Source of the DNA: Magnimaribacter mokuoloeensis
GTDB lineage: Bacteria; Pseudomonadota; Gammaproteobacteria; Magnimaribacterales; Magnimaribacteraceae
Assembly: GCA_041860225.1 (NCBI GenBank)
Contig: CP151794.1
Coordinates: 496,001-560,000 of the forward strand
DNA: 64,000 bases
Direction: 5' to 3'
Within the stretch, counting starts at the first letter, position 1. Every line of letters starts with the position of its first letter. Made by a program: the position numbers and the translations under genes. Shown in pieces: positions 50,281-58,679 of the stretch. Under the pieces are notes generated by a model, which was not told the DNA's origin, ran no database searches, and saw only the letters and a program-made list of their open reading frames with translations.

Positions 50281-51726
50281 ATGGAGATTCATTACTTATC
50301 TGCCCTTGAAATAGCAGAGAAAATAAAAAGTAAAGAGATAAGCTCTTTAGAACTCACTCAACATTTCATAGACAGGATAGAAAAGTACGACGATAAAATT
50401 AATTCTGTAATTGTCAGAATATTTGAACAAGCAATTGAAGATGCTAAAGAAGCTGATAAGTCTCTTTCAACTAATCAAAATTTAGGTCCTCTTCATGGCG
50501 TTCCTATGACCATAAAGGAGTCTTATAACATCAAAGGTCAAAGTACGAATTGGGGTATACCAGAGTATAAGGGTAACATTGCAAAAGAGGATGGTTTGGC
50601 TGTGCAAAGATTTAAAAATGCAGGAGCCCATTTCTTAGGAAAGACTAATGTTCCGATGAACCTTGCTGACTTTCAAAGTTACAATGATATCTATGGAACT
50701 ACCGGTAATCCATGGGATGTGAATAAAACGCCAGGAGGTTCTTCTGGTGGAAGTGCGGCTGCACTAGCTGCTGGATTTACCTCTCTAGAAGCAGGTAGTG
50801 ATATAGGCGGTTCAATAAGAAACCCAGCACATTATTGTGGTGTTTTTGGTCATAAACCTAGTCACGGAATTATTCCTTCATCTGGACACGAATTGATACC
50901 TAATGTTCCTGAACCAGATCTGTCTGTCTGTGGTCCTCTCGCAAGAAGTGCCAAAGACCTTGAGATTGCACTGGATATTATGGCTGGTCCTATAGAAAGA
51001 GAAGCAAGAGGATGGCAACTAAACCTCCCTGAATCAAGAAAATCTAGTCTTAAAGATTTTAATATCGCTATTTGGTCTAATGACGAAATGGCACCTGTTT
51101 CCAAGGATATTTCTCAAAGATGCGAAGAAGTAGGTAAGAATCTTGCTTCTGTAGGTGCCAATGTTTCCTATACGGCAAAACCAGATCATGATTTTTTGAA
51201 AGGAGAAATTAATTATCAATTACTACTTCAATCTGTAATGCAATCAGGAATGTCTGATGATGAATTTAAGAAGATAGAAGAAATTGCATCAAATCTAGAT
51301 AAAAATGACTTATCTGCAGAGGCTATCTTGGCTAAAGGAACTGTTCTATCTCATAGAAACTGGATTCGACAGAATTATGCTAGAGAACAAATCAAGATAT
51401 CTTGGTCTAAATTCTTTCAAGACTGGGACATACTTATTTGTCCTCAGTTAGCAACTACAGCTATTAAGCATGATCATGGAAAGATCTCCGAACGTACAAT
51501 CATGATTGATAATCAAGAACAGAGATTCTTCCAGCAAATATTTTGGCCTGGTCTTGCTGTCAATGCTCATCTCCCAAGCACTGTATTTCCGACTGGTCTT
51601 GCTAGTGATGGAATGCCTATTGGTTTACAAGCTATTGGAGGTGCTTATGAAGACAAAACAACAATTAAGTTTGCTGAGCTTTATGAACAAGAATTTAAGG
51701 CTTTTGTGGTCCCTAATTTAGATTAA
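50281..51726 (+). CDS. Amidase-signature family hydrolase
   Basis: Hydrolyses a carboxylic amide, or acts as an amidotransferase-like enzyme. The 481-residue protein has the Ser-cisSer-Lys triad: Lys79 in GVPMTIKESYN, cis-Ser in GGSSGGSAAALAAG near residue 155, and nucleophile Ser178 in GSDIGGSIRNPA. It is not part of gatCAB context, so a catabolic amidase is more likely. Its product acid could feed the acyl-CoA synthetase two genes upstream. Two bases separate it from each neighbour. Confidence 0.9.
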   Translation: MEIHYLSALEIAEKIKSKEISSLELTQHFIDRIEKYDDKINSVIVRIFEQAIEDAKEADKSLSTNQNLGPLHGVPMTIKESYNIKGQSTNWGIPEYKGNIAKEDGLAVQRFKNAGAHFLGKTNVPMNLADFQSYNDIYGTTGNPWDVNKTPGGSSGGSAAALAAGFTSLEAGSDIGGSIRNPAHYCGVFGHKPSHGIIPSSGHELIPNVPEPDLSVCGPLARSAKDLEIALDIMAGPIEREARGWQLNLPESRKSSLKDFNIAIWSNDEMAPVSKDISQRCEEVGKNLASVGANVSYTAKPDHDFLKGEINYQLLLQSVMQSGMSDDEFKKIEEIASNLDKNDLSAEAILAKGTVLSHRNWIRQNYAREQIKISWSKFFQDWDILICPQLATTAIKHDHGKISERTIMIDNQEQRFFQQIFWPGLAVNAHLPSTVFPTGLASDGMPIGLQAIGGAYEDKTTIKFAELYEQEFKAFVVPNLD

Positions 51727-51728
51727 AT

Positions 51729-52592
51729 ATGAAATACACTAAAAAATATCAAGAAATTAGAAATAAAAAAATGGCCTATGTTGATGAAGGAAGTGGTGAT
51801 ACTTTTTTATTTTTGCATGGCAATCCCACCTCATCTTACTTATGGCGAAACATAGCACCTCATGTAGAAGATTTAGGTCGAGTAGTGATACCTGATCTAA
51901 TAGGTATGGGGGATTCTGATAAGTTAGATGGAGTTGATAACGAAGGCTATAAATACCATGGACAGTATGGCTATTTAACAGAGCTATTTGATCAACTTGA
52001 TCTAGGCAATAATATCCATCTTATTATTCACGATTGGGGATCGGCAATGGGTTTCCAGTTCGCTAGAGAAAACCCTGATAGGATTAAATCTATTACTTAT
52101 ATGGAAGCAATTGTTATGCCTTTAACTTGGGAGCAATGGCCGGATGCTGCAACAAAGATATTTGGATTATTTAGATCTGAAGCAGGTGAAGAATTGGTCC
52201 TTGAAAAAAACTTCTTTGTAGAAAGAATCTTGCTTGCTGACTCTGCCACAGGCTATACAGATGAAGAAAAAGCAGAATATATAAGACCCTTTATTAATGC
52301 AGGTGAAGATAGAAGACCTACCCTCACCTGGCCTAGGCAAATTCCTTTGGACGGCGATCCTAGTGAAGTTGTGGAGGAAGTAAGGAAAAATTCAGAATTT
52401 CATAAAGATTCAGAAATTCCCAAGCTTTTTATAAATGCTGATCCAGGTTCAATTCTGGTTGGAGAACAAAGAGAATTTGCGCGAACATGGAAAAACCAAA
52501 CTGAAGTTACAGTAAGTGGAAATCATTTCGTACAAGAGGATTCTTCAGAGGAAATTGGGTCTGCTCTTAGGAACTTTGTAAAGGCCCTCTAA
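51729..52592 (+). CDS. Haloalkane dehalogenase, DhaA/LinB type
   Basis: Splits carbon-halogen bonds in haloalkanes, giving an alcohol and halide. The 287-residue alpha/beta hydrolase has the HLD-II residues in place. Halide-binding Asn32 is in HGNPTSSYLWR, and nucleophile Asp102 with halide-binding Trp103 in HDWGSAMGFQ. Catalytic acid Glu126 is in YMEAIV and His266 in GNHFVQED. The cap region (EQWPDAATKIFGLFRS) also matches. The native substrate is unknown. It ends the SDR-crotonase-ligase-SDR-amidase operon, and its TAA stop is nested with the next gene's TAG. Confidence 0.92.
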   Translation: MKYTKKYQEIRNKKMAYVDEGSGDTFLFLHGNPTSSYLWRNIAPHVEDLGRVVIPDLIGMGDSDKLDGVDNEGYKYHGQYGYLTELFDQLDLGNNIHLIIHDWGSAMGFQFARENPDRIKSITYMEAIVMPLTWEQWPDAATKIFGLFRSEAGEELVLEKNFFVERILLADSATGYTDEEKAEYIRPFINAGEDRRPTLTWPRQIPLDGDPSEVVEEVRKNSEFHKDSEIPKLFINADPGSILVGEQREFARTWKNQTEVTVSGNHFVQEDSSEEIGSALRNFVKAL

Positions 52593-53467
52593 TTATCTAG
52601 ATAATCCTTCAGATCTTTAATTACCGAGTCTGGATATTCCATAGGTAAAAAATGTGAGGCTTTCTTATAATATTTTGAACCCCAATTTGGGCCTAACTTA
52701 AATAAATTCTTTCTAGCTTGTATAGAAAAGGTTGAACCTAAACTTCCATATACAACCATCACATTATTTTTAACTTTTCTTAGATACCCCCAAGTATCCA
52801 TAGAAGATGATCTAAATGTTGCAGCTTCCCATTCAGGTGCACAAGATAGTTCGATTCCCGAAGAAATGCTTACTGAACCACCTATGAGATAATTTCTTAT
52901 CCACTCTGGAGTCCATGTAGTAAAGGCACCTCTTCCGGTATAAGAAGATACTGCTTCTTCAATAGAAGGAAACTCTCTTCTTCTTTTAGCTGCACCATCT
53001 GCGATTGAGAGACCTCTATTGTATTTAATGAAGGACATGAATCTAAATTTTAAGGATTCTAGTGGCCCATAGAGAACAGGCTCTATCATGAATAGATTAG
53101 GAACTTTATCAGGATATAGAGAAGCTATTTTCGCTGCGATAATAGAACCCATAGAGTGTCCAGAGCATATAACAGGTCCTTGTATAGAATCAATAAACTC
53201 TTTACCGTCTTCTACAAAAATATCCCACGACTTTAATTTATTATGATCAGATTTTGCTTTGGACAGTCCATGTCCACGCTGATCTAAAGCATAAATATTG
53301 ATTTGGTTATCATATTGAATCTTGAGTTTCTCAAACAAAATTTGGTAAGTTTCAGAGTTAAATCCAGTTGCATGAAAAAAAACAAAATTTAATTTACTCT
53401 TTGTTGATTCATGGACAAGATAAGAGAAATCTTCGCCCAATGCATTAGTAAATTTTTTTCTTTCCAT
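52589..53467 (-). CDS. Alpha/beta hydrolase
   Basis: The 292-residue protein shows FVFFHATGFNSETYQ (oxyanion region) near residue 28, CSGHSMGSIIAAK (nucleophile Ser) near residue 100, and a terminal KKASHFLPMEYPD with the catalytic His near residue 276. The nucleophile is Ser, unlike the neighbouring dehalogenase, so an esterase or lactonase role is more likely. It is a single leftward gene between two rightward units; a TATACT box lies ten bases before its ATG. Confidence 0.85.
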   Translation of the reverse strand: MERKKFTNALGEDFSYLVHESTKSKLNFVFFHATGFNSETYQILFEKLKIQYDNQINIYALDQRGHGLSKAKSDHNKLKSWDIFVEDGKEFIDSIQGPVICSGHSMGSIIAAKIASLYPDKVPNLFMIEPVLYGPLESLKFRFMSFIKYNRGLSIADGAAKRRREFPSIEEAVSSYTGRGAFTTWTPEWIRNYLIGGSVSISSGIELSCAPEWEAATFRSSSMDTWGYLRKVKNNVMVVYGSLGSTFSIQARKNLFKLGPNWGSKYYKKASHFLPMEYPDSVIKDLKDYLDN

Positions 53468-53543
53468 GAATTTTAAAAGTATATAAAAGCTTATAAATTA
53501 TTAAGAATTGCCTATAATCAATTTCTATATCAAAGGAGTCCTC

Positions 53544-54404
53544 ATGGCATTTAAATTAGCCAACATTTCCGGTCAAGCAGCTCTTGTAAAAGGGGAACAT
53601 TATTACGATCTTAAGACAATTTCAAATAATGCTTTAAGCGACGATACACTCGATGCATTAAACCATCTCGATGAGCTCCACAGACTGAATTCTAGCTTAG
53701 ATGATACTAATCCTACAGGATTATTAAAAGATGTATGCATTGATGCCCCTATATCCAATCCAAAAAATTGTTACGCAGTTGGTTTGAATTATAGGAATCA
53801 TGCCGAGGAAGCTGGTATGGAGATACCTAGTGTACCTATGATATTTACAAAACACACTACGTGCTTAGTCGGCCCTTTTTCTGATATAGAAATGAGAAGT
53901 GATCATGTAGATTATGAGGCTGAGCTAGTTGCAGTTATAGGAAAATCTGGAAAAGATATCAGTAAAGATGATGCATGGAGCCATATTGCAGGCTTGTGTG
54001 TAGGCCAAGATATATCTGATCGTGTAGTTCAATTTGCTGCAAAACCACCTCAGTTTAATCTAGGAAAATCATTTGATACCTTTGGACCAATGGGTCCTTA
54101 TTTAGTTGCATTGGATGAATTGGAATATGAAAAAGGGTTTAAAATTGAATGCAAAGTCAATGAAGAAATAAGACAAGATGACAATACTAATGACCTTATA
54201 TTTGATATACCTTCGATAATTAACTATTTATCTGAAATAGTTACTCTCAATATTGGGGATGTTATTTTCACTGGAACACCTGGTGGTGTTGGAGTGATGG
54301 AAGGAAAATTTCTTCAGGAAGGAGATATAGTTACTACGAAAATAGAAGGTCTTGGAACTCTCAAAAATGTATGTAAAAAGGATTACAAATCATTCAAGAA
54401 TTGA
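53544..54404 (+). CDS. Fumarylacetoacetate hydrolase family protein
   Basis: The start at ATG 53544 has AAGGAG eight bases upstream; the frame extends twelve codons further but without a site. The 286-residue protein has the FAH catalytic core: NCYAVGLNYRNHAEEAG near residue 74, metal-binding Glu and Asp in DYEAELVAVIGK near residue 127, LGKSFDTFGPMGPYL near residue 173, and FTGTPGGVGVM near residue 243. Such enzymes cleave or decarboxylate acylpyruvates and related ring-cleavage products. Followed by a VOC gene of the extradiol type, which fits aromatic or keto-acid catabolism. Confidence 0.9.
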   Translation: MAFKLANISGQAALVKGEHYYDLKTISNNALSDDTLDALNHLDELHRLNSSLDDTNPTGLLKDVCIDAPISNPKNCYAVGLNYRNHAEEAGMEIPSVPMIFTKHTTCLVGPFSDIEMRSDHVDYEAELVAVIGKSGKDISKDDAWSHIAGLCVGQDISDRVVQFAAKPPQFNLGKSFDTFGPMGPYLVALDELEYEKGFKIECKVNEEIRQDDNTNDLIFDIPSIINYLSEIVTLNIGDVIFTGTPGGVGVMEGKFLQEGDIVTTKIEGLGTLKNVCKKDYKSFKN

Positions 54405-54455
54405 GTAAATTAGACTTAATCAAATAAAAATAATTAACCACTAACACGCAAAAAG

Positions 54456-54977
54456 ATGAAACTAGGCTGGTCTCATACAGTTTTAAATATCAATGATAAA
54501 AAGAAAATCCTAGAATTTTATGTTGATACTTTGGGTTTTAAGATCAGTGATAGTGGTCCTGTCTTTGAAAACGGTCCAGAAATAATATTTATCAGTTATG
54601 ACCCTAATGAACACCATCAATTAGCATTTGTATTAGGCAGAGAAGATATAACTTCTTCAACAGCTTTAAATCATATCTCTTTTAGAGTTGAGAGCTATGA
54701 AGAATTGCAGCAAATTAAAGAAAAATTTGATGCAATAAACTATAGCTATATGCCTTTATGTCACGGCAATGCATTATCTTTTTATTTTAATGATCCAGAG
54801 AATAATGGAATGGAAATATTTTTTGATACACCGTGGGATGTAGAACAGCCACAAGGAGAGCCTTGGGACCCTGGGCTTGATGAAAAAGGAGCTCTCGATT
54901 GGGTGGAAAGAACATTTAAAGACAAACCAGGGTTCGTTTTAAGAAATGAAAGTACAAAAGAATTTGTAAATAGATAA
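54456..54977 (+). CDS. VOC family (glyoxalase/extradiol dioxygenase-like) protein
   Basis: A 173-residue vicinal-oxygen-chelate protein. Metal-binding residues are expected at His7 (WSHTVLNI), His in ALNHISFRV near residue 73 and Glu in GMEIFFDTP near residue 117. This spacing matches single-domain catechol-dioxygenase-like or glyoxalase proteins. It follows the FAH gene by 51 bases and precedes an SDR by 17. Together they look like a short ring-cleavage or keto-acid pathway, but the substrate is unknown. Confidence 0.8.
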   Translation: MKLGWSHTVLNINDKKKILEFYVDTLGFKISDSGPVFENGPEIIFISYDPNEHHQLAFVLGREDITSSTALNHISFRVESYEELQQIKEKFDAINYSYMPLCHGNALSFYFNDPENNGMEIFFDTPWDVEQPQGEPWDPGLDEKGALDWVERTFKDKPGFVLRNESTKEFVNR

Positions 54978-54994
54978 CAAAAAGAGGAATCAAT

Positions 54995-55768
54995 ATGACA
55001 GAAGTATCTTCAAATAAAGTAGCAATAATAACTGGGGGAAGTAGAGGTGTTGGCGCAGCTACGGCTAAATTACTTGCCTCTAAAGGATGGAACATCACAA
55101 TTACCTGTACTAGCTCAATGGATGACGCACAAAATGTAGTTAAAGAGTGCGAGAAATTAGGAGTAGAAGCTATTGCTATAACAGCTGATGTTTCTGAAGA
55201 TAATTCATGTGTGCAAACTGCACAAGAAACTATTGAAAAATGGGGTCGTATTGACGCACTTGTTAACAATGCCGGTACAACTAAATTTGTTTTTAATCAT
55301 GCCGACTTGGATGGCTTAGATGCTGAGGACTTCTTACATATTTATAAAGTGAACGTTGTTGGTCCCTTTCAAATGGTTAGAGCCTGTAAAGAAATGCTAT
55401 TAAATAGCGACAACCCAAGTGTAGTAAATATTTCATCCATTGCTGGCATTAAAGGTTTAGGTAGCTCATTAGCTTATGCTTCCTCAAAGGGTGCCTTAAA
55501 TACTATGACTAAATCTATGGCTAGAAATTTAGGACCAATTAGAGTTAATGCAATCTGTCCTGGTTTCATTCAAGGTGATTGGTTAAGGAATGGTATGGGC
55601 GATGATCTATACAATGCTGCTCTAGAAAATTTAACTAACAATACACCATTAAAACTAACAGTAACTCCGGAACAAGTTGCTGAAGGAATATATAGCTTTA
55701 TAGGTATAAATAAAGTTGTTACTGGAGAAACTATGTTAATGGATGGCGGACATCATCTAATCACTTAG
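54995..55768 (+). CDS. Short-chain dehydrogenase/reductase
   Basis: The 257-residue SDR has TGGSRGVGAATAKLL near residue 14, VNNAGTTKF near residue 90, the catalytic LAYASSKGALN near residue 158 and the end TMLMDGGHHL. It ends the FAH-VOC-SDR unit, followed by a terminator-like hairpin at 55820. An AAGAGGA ribosome site lies before the ATG. The cofactor may be NADP, as no Asp follows the second strand. Substrate unknown. Confidence 0.9.
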   Translation: MTEVSSNKVAIITGGSRGVGAATAKLLASKGWNITITCTSSMDDAQNVVKECEKLGVEAIAITADVSEDNSCVQTAQETIEKWGRIDALVNNAGTTKFVFNHADLDGLDAEDFLHIYKVNVVGPFQMVRACKEMLLNSDNPSVVNISSIAGIKGLGSSLAYASSKGALNTMTKSMARNLGPIRVNAICPGFIQGDWLRNGMGDDLYNAALENLTNNTPLKLTVTPEQVAEGIYSFIGINKVVTGETMLMDGGHHLIT

Positions 55769-55819
55769 TCTGTGTTTGAAGGTCTGGGTATTTACAGATA
55801 GTTAATACTAATCCAGAGG

Positions 55820-55845
55820 AACCCTTTAAGGGTTTTAGTTTCTTT
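55820..55845 (+). terminator. Rho-independent terminator after SDR
   Basis: AACCCT-TTA-AGGGTT, a six-pair stem with a tight loop, followed by TTAGTTTCTTTT. It sits 51 bases after the SDR stop and could end the rightward FAH-VOC-SDR transcript. Confidence 0.65.
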
Positions 55846-55851
55846 TAATCT

Positions 55852-56223
55852 TTAAAAAATAGCTTTACAGTCCAGGGCATACAAGTAACTTTGAATTTTG
55901 CTTTCATCGACCTCACCCCATACCCTACAAAAGTTTCTTCCATCCTCTCTTATACCAAACTCTAACTCGTTAACTGCCAGTCTAAAAATTATTGCATCAG
56001 TATTCTTCCTTACTATTTCATAATATCCGCCTTTGAAAACTTTTTGACCTGTAATATCTACGGAGTATGTCATTTGCATTTTTTCTTTGGTTACATGCAT
56101 AAAATTAACTTGGCCCTCCCAGGAAGCTCCATTGGCTTGATTAGAGCCTGAGCAAGCACTCAAGATTACAGAGATGAGAGAGAGTAAGAAACTAGTCTTT
56201 ATCTTTTGTTCTGTAATCTCCAA
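55852..56223 (-). CDS. Small predicted lipoprotein of unknown function
   Basis: A 123-residue protein with a lipoprotein signal: hydrophobic segment FLLSLISVILS followed by a lipobox LSAC with Cys24, so it should be anchored in the cell envelope. The mature part is short and beta-rich (WEGQVNFMHVTKEKMQMTYSV...), with two further Cys that could form a disulfide. No family recognised. The gene starts inside the end of the crotonase gene (32-base overlap) and is probably co-transcribed with it. Confidence 0.65.
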   Translation of the reverse strand: MEITEQKIKTSFLLSLISVILSACSGSNQANGASWEGQVNFMHVTKEKMQMTYSVDITGQKVFKGGYYEIVRKNTDAIIFRLAVNELEFGIREDGRNFCRVWGEVDESKIQSYLYALDCKAIF

Positions 56224-57022
56224 ATTCTTTATCCCTATTAGTAAGTGCCTCTTTTAGTCCAGAAGATAATTCCTTTAGGTGATCCCTAGTAGATCGGCTA
56301 TGCATAGCTAGGGCTTGTAATTCGGTTCCTGCTCTGATTCCGTCTCTCATGCCCATGATTTCCATTTGTCTATGAATTGCCCTTTTATTGATGGCTTGAA
56401 TATCTGAAGGAACTTTAGCAATTTTACTTGCAATCTTTTCTACTTCGCTAGAAATCAATTCTTCAGAAAAGGATTTATTTGCAAAACCTTTAGCTACGGC
56501 TTCTTTACCCGTTATAGATTCACCTGTCAGCATCATTTCCATTGCATTTCTCATCCCTAAGAGCCATGGAAAAAATTGATTATCAGGAGGACTCATGGAT
56601 CTTACTACTGGGTACCCTATTTCTGCATCATCCGTAACATAAACAAGATCACATGAAGCAGCAAGTTCAGTTCCTCCAGCAAGACAGTATCCGTGGACTT
56701 GTGCAATTACAGGAGTGGAAAGGTCCCATATCTTGAAAGCACCTTCAACTACGTGACGGGGCCAGAATCCATCTGTTTTAGAAGAATGGTAAGGTAGATC
56801 TTCACTGTTATCATAGGAAAGATCGTAACCAGCACAGAAACATGACCCATTGCCTGAAATAATAATGGCTTTTACATTCGGATCGGCATCAAACTTCTCC
56901 AAACAATCAAACAGTTCCTTTCTTAAAGGATTACAAAGCGCATTTCTTTTGTCAGGTCTATTTAAAATGATACGCCTAACTGAAGCTTCAGGTTCAGTGC
57001 ATTCAATAAACTTATAACTCAT
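56192..57022 (-). CDS. Enoyl-CoA hydratase/isomerase family protein
   Basis: The 276-residue crotonase has GNGSCFCAGYDLSYD near residue 60 and VHGYCLAGGTELAASCDLVYV near residue 109 as oxyanion-hole segments. An atypical active-site stretch EIGYPVVRSMSPPDNQFFPW follows, in which the usual catalytic Glu pair is not obvious. Similar proteins occur in lipid and steroid catabolism. It is preceded by a Rieske ferredoxin gene 16 bases upstream and overlaps the lipoprotein gene downstream. Confidence 0.87.
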   Translation of the reverse strand: MSYKFIECTEPEASVRRIILNRPDKRNALCNPLRKELFDCLEKFDADPNVKAIIISGNGSCFCAGYDLSYDNSEDLPYHSSKTDGFWPRHVVEGAFKIWDLSTPVIAQVHGYCLAGGTELAASCDLVYVTDDAEIGYPVVRSMSPPDNQFFPWLLGMRNAMEMMLTGESITGKEAVAKGFANKSFSEELISSEVEKIASKIAKVPSDIQAINKRAIHRQMEIMGMRDGIRAGTELQALAMHSRSTRDHLKELSSGLKEALTNRDKEFGDYRTKDKD

Positions 57023-57038
57023 GAATTAAATGTTACCT

Positions 57039-57356
57039 CTAAAAAGGTTTTTTAACACTAATTGAAGTATCCTCAAGCAAAACTTCAAAAGTCTGTAAAT
57101 CCTCAAAAGCTGGCGGCGACTGTACAGATCCATCAGTTAGATCAAATACAGCACCGTGAACCGGGCAAGTGATGTAATTATCTATTATCTGGCCACCACA
57201 CAGGGGAATATCTGCGTGGGTACATTTGTCTTCAACAGCAAAAACACCATTAGTCGTATGGCAAATGAGAATATCTATCCCTTCAATTTGTACAGTTTGA
57301 GAGTGATTGATTTCAATGTCAGTTATATCAGCTACCTGAATAAATTCTTCACTCAT
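57039..57356 (-). CDS. Rieske [2Fe-2S] ferredoxin
   Basis: A 105-residue single-domain Rieske protein with both ligand boxes intact: C-T-H at residues 45-47 and C-P-V-H at residues 64-67. It resembles ferredoxin subunits of multicomponent aromatic-ring dioxygenases and of nitrite reductase NirD. No oxygenase alpha subunit lies in the window, so its partner is elsewhere or is one of the neighbouring oxidative enzymes. It overlaps the transporter gene by eight bases. Confidence 0.92.
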   Translation of the reverse strand: MSEEFIQVADITDIEINHSQTVQIEGIDILICHTTNGVFAVEDKCTHADIPLCGGQIIDNYITCPVHGAVFDLTDGSVQSPPAFEDLQTFEVLLEDTSISVKKPF

Positions 57357-58617
57357 TATTTGTAGTTTGGTGTATTTTTAAGCCCATGAATGAAATTAGC
57401 ATTGCAAAAGGTAACGCAGCCCATGTAACAGATAAAACTGCAATACCAGTACCGACCAACCCTCTCACAAACCATCCTCCAATTACGTCACCAGATCGAG
57501 CAAGGAAGGTGTCAATGAAGACAGTTGATTTGTATCTATCCTGTTGCTTAAGTTTAGTGTAAATTGATTCTCTAGTAGGCTTGTTAAGACCATATTCAAA
57601 AATTCTCAAACTAATTACAACCATCATAACTGTCGTAATATTTGGAAAAAATGAGTAAGCCATAAAAGCCATTGCAAATAACAAACCATAAATGGTTAAA
57701 ACAGTTAAGCTTCCGATCTTTCTTAAAACGTAAGATGCCAGAAAGACCTGCATTATTAAAGTTAATGGGGTAACAATTTGTTCTATCCTTGCAAAGAGAC
57801 CTGTCCTCTCACAAGGATCATTGGACCATTCTTCTACTATTCCAAGTGAGATCATCCACGATGTAGTCATTAACATAGTGAAGAGAACAACATAGATACC
57901 TAAATTTCTAATAGCAGGATCTTTAAAAATATTTTGAATTGCCTCCAAACTAGACCCCCCTATTTCCTCAGATGAATCTGCTTCTATTCGAGTGGGCTTA
58001 AAAGATCTTGAAAAATAAATCGCAAATAAAAGAGAAAAGATTGAGAAGATTATGAGACTCATGGGACCTAAGTCAGATATAGAAGTGTTTCCACATATTT
58101 CTGTTGAAAAGTATCTTGCAACCGATGACCCAAAGAAAGCTCCTAAAGATCCCCCAGCACTTATAATTCCAAAAAATCTTTTTGAATCCGTGTGGTCAAA
58201 AAAATTAATCATGGTGACCCAAAAAATCGAGACCACGAAGAAAGAATAAACATTAGCCCATATATAGAATGCCCTACCTGTCCAAATTCTCCCTTCTTCA
58301 CCTGTAAAAGACCATAATGATAAAAAGATAATTAAATTAAGAATAAAGAAAGAATAGATGTACAAGATAATTTTATTCTGACTTATTCTTGAAACTAACC
58401 AAGAATAGATAGGATTGATTATTAACATGGCTAGCATTACACCCATGAGCAACCATGGGAGATTATAGATACCTCCTTGTACAGCTAATTCATTCCTAAC
58501 TGGACGTAATGCATACCACGATGCTAATACAAAGAAAAAAAAGAGAAACGCTTTTAATAGTGTAAAAACTTCTTTTTTTTCTATACTAGGAAAAAAACTT
58601 ACAGAATTATTACTCAT
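57349..58617 (-). CDS. Nucleotide exchanger (NTT)-like MFS membrane protein
   Basis: Inner-membrane protein of 422 residues with about eleven to twelve hydrophobic segments. The N-terminus (ALRPVRNELAVQGG near residue 40) and the central FGIISAGGSLGAFFGSS near residue 150 recall the NTP/NDP exchange transporter family and its bacterial MFS relatives. In free-living bacteria such members are poorly characterised, and the substrate is probably not ATP. The gene heads a leftward unit with a Rieske ferredoxin and a crotonase. Confidence 0.7.
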   Translation of the reverse strand: MSNNSVSFFPSIEKKEVFTLLKAFLFFFFVLASWYALRPVRNELAVQGGIYNLPWLLMGVMLAMLIINPIYSWLVSRISQNKIILYIYSFFILNLIIFLSLWSFTGEEGRIWTGRAFYIWANVYSFFVVSIFWVTMINFFDHTDSKRFFGIISAGGSLGAFFGSSVARYFSTEICGNTSISDLGPMSLIIFSIFSLLFAIYFSRSFKPTRIEADSSEEIGGSSLEAIQNIFKDPAIRNLGIYVVLFTMLMTTSWMISLGIVEEWSNDPCERTGLFARIEQIVTPLTLIMQVFLASYVLRKIGSLTVLTIYGLLFAMAFMAYSFFPNITTVMMVVISLRIFEYGLNKPTRESIYTKLKQQDRYKSTVFIDTFLARSGDVIGGWFVRGLVGTGIAVLSVTWAALPFAMLISFMGLKIHQTTNNE

Positions 58618-58667
58618 TTATACATCTAAATTTTTAATATCGACTATCACAATACTGGATTAATTTT

Positions 58668-58673
58668 TATACT
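58668..58673 (+). promoter_or_regulatory. -10 box of TIGR02206-like gene
   Basis: TATACT ends six bases before the ATG at 58680, and no ribosome site can fit between them. This is the geometry of a leaderless mRNA. Confidence 0.45.
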
Positions 58674-58679
58674 CTTCTG

